64,000 nucleotides of DNA, from NCBI GenBank assembly GCA_029891385.1, contig CM057224.1:28847005-28911004 (forward strand), given 5' to 3'. The position numbers and the translations under genes are program-made. Numbering within the stretch: the stretch's first letter is position 1; every line of letters begins with the position of its first letter. This document shows positions 57,361 to 64,000 of this stretch, one piece after another. The notes beneath the pieces were generated by a model. The model saw only the letters and a program-made list of their open reading frames with translations. It was not told the DNA's origin and ran no database searches. The stretch comes from Erythroxylum novogranatense (Eukaryota; Streptophyta; Magnoliopsida; Malpighiales; Erythroxylaceae).

Positions 57361-58800
57361 TGATTGAGCCAAGTTTATATTATAAATTGGCTGCATTTTC
57401 ATAGCTGCTTATGCATGTATTGACTCCTGATTGATGATTTTTGTGCTTAAATTGGTTCCTCATACTGAGTTCTTTCAATTCTCAATTTTTCAGTAAATTG
57501 TCATGATTTGATACTTATTTTTTCATAGTTTTTATTGGGACAATTGATACTGCAAATTGTTGTTATTGTTTTTCTTGCAGGAACAAAGGAGTCAACGTAG
57601 GAAGTCAACAGTCCTTCCGCACGTCGCGACGCATGGCATCTCACACGACGCGGCGAGCACACTTCCGTACGTCGCGACGCACGGCGATGTACACGTCGTG
57701 ACGCACGGCGATGTACACGACGTACCCGACCTGTTTATGAAAAGTTCATCTCACTGTTCCAACCCGGCCCGTGATCCATCATATAAGACTTGCTATTTTT
57801 AGGTCATCGAGAGACTTTTGTCACGCAGATTTTTGAATACAGAGACGGCTTGGAACGCAGACTCTGGAAGGAGAAGACCTTCACATTTTCAGTATAGTCT
57901 ACCATCATCACCACAGTCGCCATCATCACCGTCATCGTCTTCTGCAAACATGAGCCTCGTTCATTCTCCAGTATCCGAGGGATCGACCGGAGTCATGCGT
58001 AGCTAAGCCAACCTTCCTCTTGAAGATGTAGCAATGGCTTGAGTTTATAGAGCTTTGAAGGGGAGTAATCACTTAGTATCTGAAGTCTAGTATATTTGTG
58101 TAAAGTTCTGAGTTAGAGGATTGCATCGATATATTTAGATTAGCATTGTTATAGTTTAACCGTGTGTTGATACTATGTTGAAATTTGGACAAGTGATTTG
58201 TAGAATGTTTTGTGCTTAATATATGATAGTTTCATATATGTCATTGGATACTGCATTCACGGTTTTAATCTGCCTAGTTGTGTTTGATTGAGATTGTTGT
58301 GTTTTATTCATTTGACCAATTGCATTTGCTTGTCCAATTGTCAAACTAAGGTTTTTAACAAAGATTTAAATGATGGAGTTCATTAATTAAATCTTTGGAC
58401 CTAAAGAGTCCTTTAGGGTTGATCTTTCGAAACTTAGTGGATTGTATCCCCGAAAACCATTTTTGAACTGTGATAGCCTGAGCCTCATTTTCAAGAGGAT
58501 TTTATCAATTTGATTTTATCCGATTCTTTGTTTATTGCATTATTTCAAAAATCCCAAAAATATTCTTTTATACTTTTTGTTAAATTTTGATTACTTTACG
58601 GTTTTCACCAAATTACCAAAACCCCGTTTATCAACTTCGATTGCAATTTTTGACATTTAGGCTAGATTAGACCATTTTCATTTGGTTCCAATTAAGTGAG
58701 ACGACCCGAGGTTGCATCCTACACCGCAATCTTGGAATTTATTCTATTTGACCGGTTTCCAAGGATCGATCGTAAGATCGCATCAACAGAACCGCGATCA
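57361..58800 (+). repeat. 5' LTR of element F
   Basis: 1440 bp from TGATTGAGCC, exactly where homology of E to A stops, to GCGATCA three bases before the PBS. It contains acceptor-like TTTTTCTTGCAG at about 57580 and a CGTCGCGACG minisatellite at 57619-57725. The partner LTR is outside the window. Confidence 0.8.
57619..57725. repeat. CGTCGCGACG-type minisatellite, LTR F
   Basis: CACGTCGCGACGCATGG, CACGACGCGGCGAGC, TACGTCGCGACGCACGG and CACGTCGTGACGCACGG units of about 27 bp, resembling the arrays in C, A and G although F is an unrelated lineage. Confidence 0.7.
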
Positions 58801-58803
58801 AAT

Positions 58804-58821
58804 TGGCGCCGTTGTCGGGGA
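58804..58821 (+). other. Primer-binding site of element F (Athila type)
   Basis: TGGCGCCGTTGTCGGGGA, three bases after the LTR. It matches the known Athila/Tat primer-binding site except for T instead of C in GTTGCC. Confidence 0.92.
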
Positions 58822-59082
58822 ACCAAGTAATTGGTTTACCATCGGATAGCCATTGTCATTTTTGACTTGTCGTTGATAATAGGAATCATTGTTTTGTTTG
58901 CATTTAGTATAGTTTAATTTTACACTTGTTGATAGTATAGGTTTGATTTCCTTTTGCACACGCATGTCGTCATACTTTGATTTTGTCTCTTATTTTCACA
59001 TCTCTCATATACACACTCATACATCCATACTCTCGCATTCATCGCATTTCACTTTTATCGATCTTGTGTGGTGTGAGCATTT
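58822..59082 (+). other. Leader of element F
   Basis: About 260 nt between PBS and the gag frame, T-rich, no coding signal. Confidence 0.6.
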
Positions 59083-60093
59083 TTGTTACCATTCTTTTGT
59101 TTGTGGATTGCTTTTTGGTGCATTCCTAGGAGAGGTAAACTTGTTCAGTTCTATCCTGAAGTTGAGAGACATTTGAGGAGACTTAGGAAAGAAAGGAAAG
59201 AACAAGAGAGAAGGAGAGTAGTTGAAAGAGATAGTGAGAATATGGCTGAGAATCCTGATTATCCTATTCACCAACCTAGAAATGGGACTAATGGAGGAAA
59301 TGGTGAGCATGAGAGAGTAGGGAAAATAATGAGAACCGAGGCGTGGGACAATTAGGGAAGCAACAACTTCGATGTTCATTATGATCCATTTATCGCTGCT
59401 TTTAATTTTGATGTTAATTTTGAGATTAAAGGCTTATTGATTAATTATCTTCCTAAATTTCATGGCTTGGCGGTGAGAGGATCCATATATGCACCTCTGA
59501 GCTTTGACAATGATCCGCGGAGTATGAAGCCGATGGGAGCTACCTTGGATCAAGTACTTTGGAAGGTGTTTCACTTGTCATTGGAGGGAAAGCACGAGTG
59601 GTATATGAGTCTTCCGGGCATGTGGCCAATGCTTACCATAGTGGGCCATTCGAGGAAGGCCTTTCGAGAAATACTTTCCGACTTCGGGACATCTTCCATG
59701 AGGAATGAGATTTATTCAGCCCGCCAGGATTATGATGAGTCACTGTATGACTATTGGAACCGTTTCCAAGACCTTCTTTCTAGATGCCCCCATCACCAGA
59801 TTCCTGATGAGCAGTTGGTGCAATACTTTTATGATGGGTTGAAGAGCTAGGAGAAGGGTATGTTAGATGTTGCATCTGAAGGATCTTTGATTGACCTCAC
59901 AGCCTTGGAAGCATGGGATTTGATCAAGAAGATGGCCTTAAACCATCAACAGTACAGTGTCAGAGATCAAAGAGGAGTACATGAGTTGGGAGCCTTGACG
60001 GCTCAAGCTAAAAGAATGGAGAGCCTAGAGTCGAAAGTGGACTCTTTGGAGAGTTGGATATCATCACACTATCTTGCATCCTTCTTGAAATAA
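59083..60093 (+). pseudogene. gag: Athila gag of element F, two in-frame stops
   Basis: A single frame reads GKLVQFYPEVERHLRRLRKE, TAG at 59353-59355, then NYLPKFHGLAVRGSIYAPLS and the Gag core (SMKPMGATLDQVLWKVFHLS, FREILSDFGTSSMRNEIYSA). TAG at 59848-59850 follows within YDGLKS*EKG, then a coiled-coil-like end with SLESKVDSLESW. Damage is by substitution only; downstream sequence decays. Confidence 0.85.
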
Positions 60094-60646
60094 GAATTTG
60101 AATGTACAACGCCTACTTCTTCAACAGAGCTTCTGCACCTAGTTGTGAAAATTGTGGGTCGATCTTGCATATTTCGGCGTTTGCCCGGTAGATATGAGGA
60201 AGTCTCGGCAATGTATCAAGGCAGCAGAATCGAAATGGGACCCATACTCTAACACCTACAATGAGGGATGGAAATCAATCAAGATTGAGTTGGAGGAATG
60301 AGGAGAACGAGCTCGAGGCGATTTTCACAAGGAGGAGGAGTTGGCACTTCCACTAGCAGTTCCCCAATCAGCAAGCCTCACAGTAGTTCCACCAAGGAGG
60401 ATACCAATCGGTGTGCTCTGATATGATGACCTTGATGAAGGAAGAGAGGGATTCAATGCTAACCGTTTAATGCAATTGTTTCTTTGATTCAACAGATTCC
60501 TCAAAGATCTGCGCCAGATTCAATGCCTTGGAGAAAAGAATGGAGCAATGGGAGACCAAGGCCGAGAACATCAATTCTTATGTCACTCGGTTGTCCAACA
60601 ACATGAGTGAAAATCGAAAAGCGGTGGGACCATTCCTTCCAATACT
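60094..60646 (+). other. Decayed gag-pro linker of element F
   Basis: Frames are broken. Shreds such as RQNRNGTHTL-like and QFHQGGYQS-like strings and MEQWETKAENINSYVTRLSN (about 60540-60600) suggest the Athila Gag C-terminus. The expected zinc knuckle is not readable. Confidence 0.5.
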
Positions 60647-60953
60647 GTGATGAACCCGAAGAGTTTGAATGCCATTGCCCTCAGAAGTGGGAAGCAAGTG
60701 AGGTTCAAGCCTCAAGATGAAGATGAGCCATGTGAGGATGAGATTGATAGTGAGCCAGTACCTCCAACAAGGGTAATGAGATTAGAAAGTGCCGAGAGGA
60801 GGACTCTTGAAAGAAGGAAGAGACTCACAACAACCGAGAAGGAAACAACTCCAAGAGATTCTAAAGAGAAAGGGGAAGTGGAGAGTCAAGTAAGCAAGCG
60901 GTAAAGGTAAGGAGGTAAGTATTCAGGACCTTCCTTTTCCCAATTCATATTTA
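60647..60953 (+). pseudogene. Linker before protease, element F
   Basis: PKSLNAIALRSGKQVRFKPQ is a conserved Athila segment (typically NAVTLRSGK), followed by a charged, Glu/Lys-rich stretch ending at TAA 60902-60904. Confidence 0.7.
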
Positions 60954-61688
60954 ATGAGTAAGCGCTTAAATGAGAAACAACATGAGAAAGAAATCATTGA
61001 TTTGTTTGGGAAAGTGGAAGTGAATGTACCTTTGCTTGATCTATTGAAGAGAGTTCCGGCCTATGCTAAGTATTTGAAGGATTTGTGCACAAATAAGAGA
61101 AAGTTTAGGCCAAATGAGAGAGTCCAGGTGAGCTCCAATGTGTCTGCATTATTCAAGCCCCAAATACATGTCAAGTGTCAACACCCTGGATCTTTTACCA
61201 TCCCCTGCACTTTAGGAAAAGTGACTATCGGTAGAGCATTATTAGATTTAGGGGCTGCCATTAATGTGATGCCTAAGTCAATTTATGAGGCCTTAGGAGT
61301 GAAAAGTATTAAGCCTACATCTGTTGTCCTCCAGTTGGCTGATAGATCCTTTAGGCATCTAGTTGGTATCATTGAGGATATCTTAGTCCAGGTTAAAGGG
61401 TTAGTATTTCCTGCTGATTTTTATGTTCTTGACATGTCCTCTGAAGTTGTGCAGGATACTTCCTTAATACTTGGGCGACCCTTTTTGCGAACAGCAGGCA
61501 CAATGATTAGTATGACAGAAGGAAAGATCACCATGGAGGTGGGTGACCAACAGGTGAGCTTTAATATGTATGAGGCCATGAAGCACCCACATGAGGATTA
61601 TTCACTTTTGGGTGTGAACATGATTGACTTAGTTGAAGAAAATGCCTGCCAAAAATATGGGTCACAAAAAGATTCATTGAATTCTTGA
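60954..61688 (+). pseudogene. Aspartic protease of element F
   Basis: 244 codons open. YAKYLKDLCTNKRKFRPNER precedes TLGKVTIGRALLDLGAAINV, where DLGA is the active site in Athila proteases (usual DSG/DTG replaced by DLG). DTSLILGRPFLRTAGTMISM follows. It ends at TGA 61686-61688 while the polyprotein in relatives continues. Confidence 0.85.
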
Positions 61689-61944
61689 TTACATTCACTT
61701 AACCTTGGAAAAAGGCCTTCTGTTCATGTTTCAGGGAAGCAGGAGGGATTAGCCACGACCACCTACAAGGAGTGAAACTCAATGCCAGAAGAACGAGGGA
61801 GTGATCTCTTTTCTCTTGAACTTCATAAATTAACTCCTTCTATTGTGAAACCTCCTGAGCTTGAACTCAAGCCTCTCCCTCCAACCCTAAAGTATGATTT
61901 TTTTTTAGTCTGATGAGCGATTACCTGTAATAATCTCTAGCACC
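61689..61944 (+). pseudogene. Protease-RT linker of element F with T-run frameshift
   Basis: PPELELKPLPPTLKYDF (61849-61900) is the conserved Athila linker before RT. A run of eight T at about 61898-61906 shifts the frame. In the RT frame [20 protein letters not shown] follows and joins the large open frame. Confidence 0.75.
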
Positions 61945-63468
61945 TTGTCCCACACTGAAGAAGAGAGACTCATGAATGTTCTGAGGAAACACAAGAGAGC
62001 TATAGGGTGGACTTTAGCGAGACATACCGGCATTAGCCCGACCATTTGCACACACAGGATCTTCTTGAGTGAAGGGTCAAAATCGGTGAGGCAACCTCAA
62101 AGAAGACTTAACCCACTTATCTTAGATGTTGTGAAGAAAGAAATAACGAAGTTGTTGAGTGCAGGGATAATATATCCCATTTCTGATAGTGAGTGGGTTA
62201 GTCCAATTCATGTAGTGCCTAAAAAGAGTGGAATAACGGTGGTCAAAAATGATAGGGATGAGCTTATTCACTGTGGGGTGCAAAATTTGTGGCGTGTGTG
62301 CATAGATTACAGACGATTAAATGATGCCACCAGAAAAGACCATTTCCCTCTTCCCTTTATTGATCAAATGCTTGAGCGGCTTGCAGGTAAGTCACATTAC
62401 TATTTTTTGGATGGTTTCTATGGATACTTTCAAGTACCCATTGCACCAGAGGACCAAGACAAAACAACATTTACATGTCCTTTTGGCACCTTTGCATATC
62501 AAAGGATGCCTTTTGGTTTATGTAATGCTCCAGGAACTTTCCAACGTTGTGTAATGGCTGTTTTCTGTGAATTTTTGGAGGAATGTATGGAAGTGTTTAT
62601 GGATGATTTCACTGTCTATGGTGATTCTTTTGATGCTTGCTTATCTAGTCTTGCAAAAGTTTTATACAGATGCATTGAAAAGAATTTGATTTTGAACTTT
62701 GAGAAATGTCATTTCATGGTCAGTGAAGGTATTGTGCTTGGTCATTTAATTTCTAGCAAGGGGATTGAGGTGGATAAAGCTAAGATTGAGGTTATATCTT
62801 CTTTGCCTTACCCTACTTGTATTCGTGACATACGTTCATTTTTGGGTCATGCAGATTTTGGTAGCGCATTTAAGGATTTCAGCAAAATTGCGTTACCTCT
62901 TTCCAAGCTTTTGCAAAAAGATGAAAAGTTTGACTTTGATGATTCTTGCAAGAGTGCTTTTAATATGCTGAAATCAAAACTCATTTCTCCACCTATTCTA
63001 GTTGCTCCTGATTGGAATTTACCTTTTGAGCTTTCATGTGATGCATCTAATTGTGCTGTAGGGGCAATGCTGGGCCAACGAGAGGAGAGATTACCAAGAG
63101 TTATTGCATACGCCTCGAAGACACTGGATCCAGCCCAGATCAATTATACAACCACTGAAAAAGAGCTGTTTGTAGTAGTTTTTGGTTTAGAAAAATTTAG
63201 GCAATATCTGTTGAACTCACATGTAACCATTTTTACTGATCATGCAGCTGGTCGATATCTCCTCAAGAAACCACAATCAAAGCCTAGGTTGATACGGTGG
63301 GCATTGTTGCTCCAAGAATTTGATATCGAGATTAAGGATCGTGCAGGGGCAGCAAACCACGTGGCTGATCATTTAAGCAGGCTACCCAATGACACACAGG
63401 GAGTGGATTCTTATGACCTTACCTGTGATTCATTTCCTGATTCGGTCCTATGTGCTTCAATTGTTTAA
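61945..63468 (+). pseudogene. Reverse transcriptase-RNase H of element F
   Basis: 507 codons open; the frame actually starts upstream of the Met at 61945. [57 protein letters not shown] and active-site FMDDFTVYG. RNase [48 protein letters not shown] and [11 protein letters not shown] small change near residue 305 ([16 protein letters not shown] where relatives have HAGFYRRFIKDFSK) suggests a short indel. It is coding-capable for RT-RNase H but cut off from gag and integrase. Confidence 0.9.
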
Positions 63469-64000
63469 GAACCTTGGTATGCTCATATTGTTAACTACCT
63501 AATATCTGGGTGACTCCTCCTTTATGTCTCGTGCACTGGCTCGAAGCTTAAGAGTGAAGCTCGACATTACATTTGGGATGCCCTTTTACATGGAGGATGT
63601 GCAGTGACCAAGTGATCAGAAGATGTGTTCCTCATGAAGAACATGATGAAATAATCTCGGCTTGTCATTCAATGGTTTGTGGTGGGCATTTTAGTGCAAG
63701 GAAAACATCTAGGAAAATCCTCGAGTCTGGTTTTATTGGCCTACACTTTTAAGGATTCATTTAACTTTTGTCGGTCATGCGATAAATGTCAACGATTTGG
63801 AGGATTAGGTAAACGACATGAAATGCCACAACAACCTCTCTTATTTTGTGAAATCTTTGATGTTTGGGGAATCGATTTCATGGGCCCATTTCCTCCATCT
63901 TTTGGCTTTGTGTATATCCTTTTAGTGTTGATTATGTGTCCAGTGGATAGAGGTCATCCCCACTAGAAAAGATGATGCCCAAGCCGTGTCTAAATTTCTT
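63469..64000 (+). pseudogene. Integrase N-terminus of element F, frameshifted, cut by window end
   Basis: After the stop at 63468, 63620-63720 carries an H2C2-like SACHSMVCGGHFSARKTSRK; then in another frame SCDKCQRFGGLGKRHEMPQQ and DVWGIDFMGPFPPSFGFVYI, with the first catalytic Asp. At least three frame changes. Confidence 0.8.

Larger units (their letters stand above)
57361..64000 (+). mobile_element. Element F: Athila-type Ty3/gypsy retrotransposon (3' part outside window)
   Basis: LTR 57361-58800 (tips TGAT/ATCA), PBS TGGCGCCGTTGTCGGGGA at 58804, then gag, protease, RT-RNase H and integrase start on the plus strand. Athila identity rests on this PBS, the protease motif LLDLGAAINVMP, the linker PPELELKPLP, and [11 protein letters not shown]. 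It has the longest open frame here (507 codons), so F is among the least damaged elements. The likely target duplication is ACCGG, only the left copy being visible. Confidence 0.9.

Overview
This window is plant, almost certainly eudicot, repeat-rich nuclear DNA. It is AT-rich and made almost entirely of LTR retrotransposons inserted into one another; I found no host gene, rRNA or tRNA gene. The evidence is Ty1/copia and Ty3/gypsy (chromovirus and Athila-type) protein remnants, initiator-Met-type and Athila-type primer-binding sites, polypurine tracts, TG...CA long terminal repeats and 5-bp target duplications. Every coding region is interrupted by stops or frameshifts. Letters A-I are my own labels. 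Layout: A (minus, 1-8689; left end outside the window) is a decayed long-LTR gypsy element. H (plus, from 8760) is a Ty1/copia element whose 5' LTR, leader, gag and protease occupy 8760-12872. H is split by I (minus chromovirus, 12873-23138), resumes at 23139, and is split again in its integrase by G (plus, gypsy LTR from 23769). G carries a SINE-like insert (about 26467-26643). B (plus) starts at 26644, right at the A-rich tail of that insert. B's 5' LTR is split by C (minus chromovirus, 30401-52177, TSD AGAAT), and C's integrase is split by D (minus chromovirus, 33354-45702, TSD CATAC). B's interior is 52501-56139 and its 3' LTR begins at 56140. That LTR is cut at 56602 by E (minus LTR fragment, 56602-57360), which is cut at 57361 by F, an Athila-type element (plus, 57361 to beyond 64000). 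The deepest nesting is five levels: H > G > B > C > D and H > G > B > E > F. Function: none of these elements looks autonomous as written. I has lost its reverse transcriptase, D has a changed integrase catalytic residue plus stops, C has many stops, and A and B keep only shreds of pol. F has the longest open reading frame, a 507-codon RT-RNase H. Most interesting are the LTRs themselves. In four gypsy LTR types (A/B/E/G, C, D, I) the same module recurs at the same place: a donor-like GTGAGT or GTGGGT site; 630-800 nt containing several short hairpins enclosed by a long-range stem whose sequence differs by family but whose pairing is kept; a small hairpin; and a pyrimidine-rich AG acceptor-like site. 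This suggests a conserved LTR intron with a structured RNA inside it. In C, D and I, differences between the two LTRs of one element cluster in that hairpin domain. A second shared feature is a minisatellite built on the palindrome CGTCGCGACG, found in LTRs of chromovirus, decayed gypsy and Athila elements.
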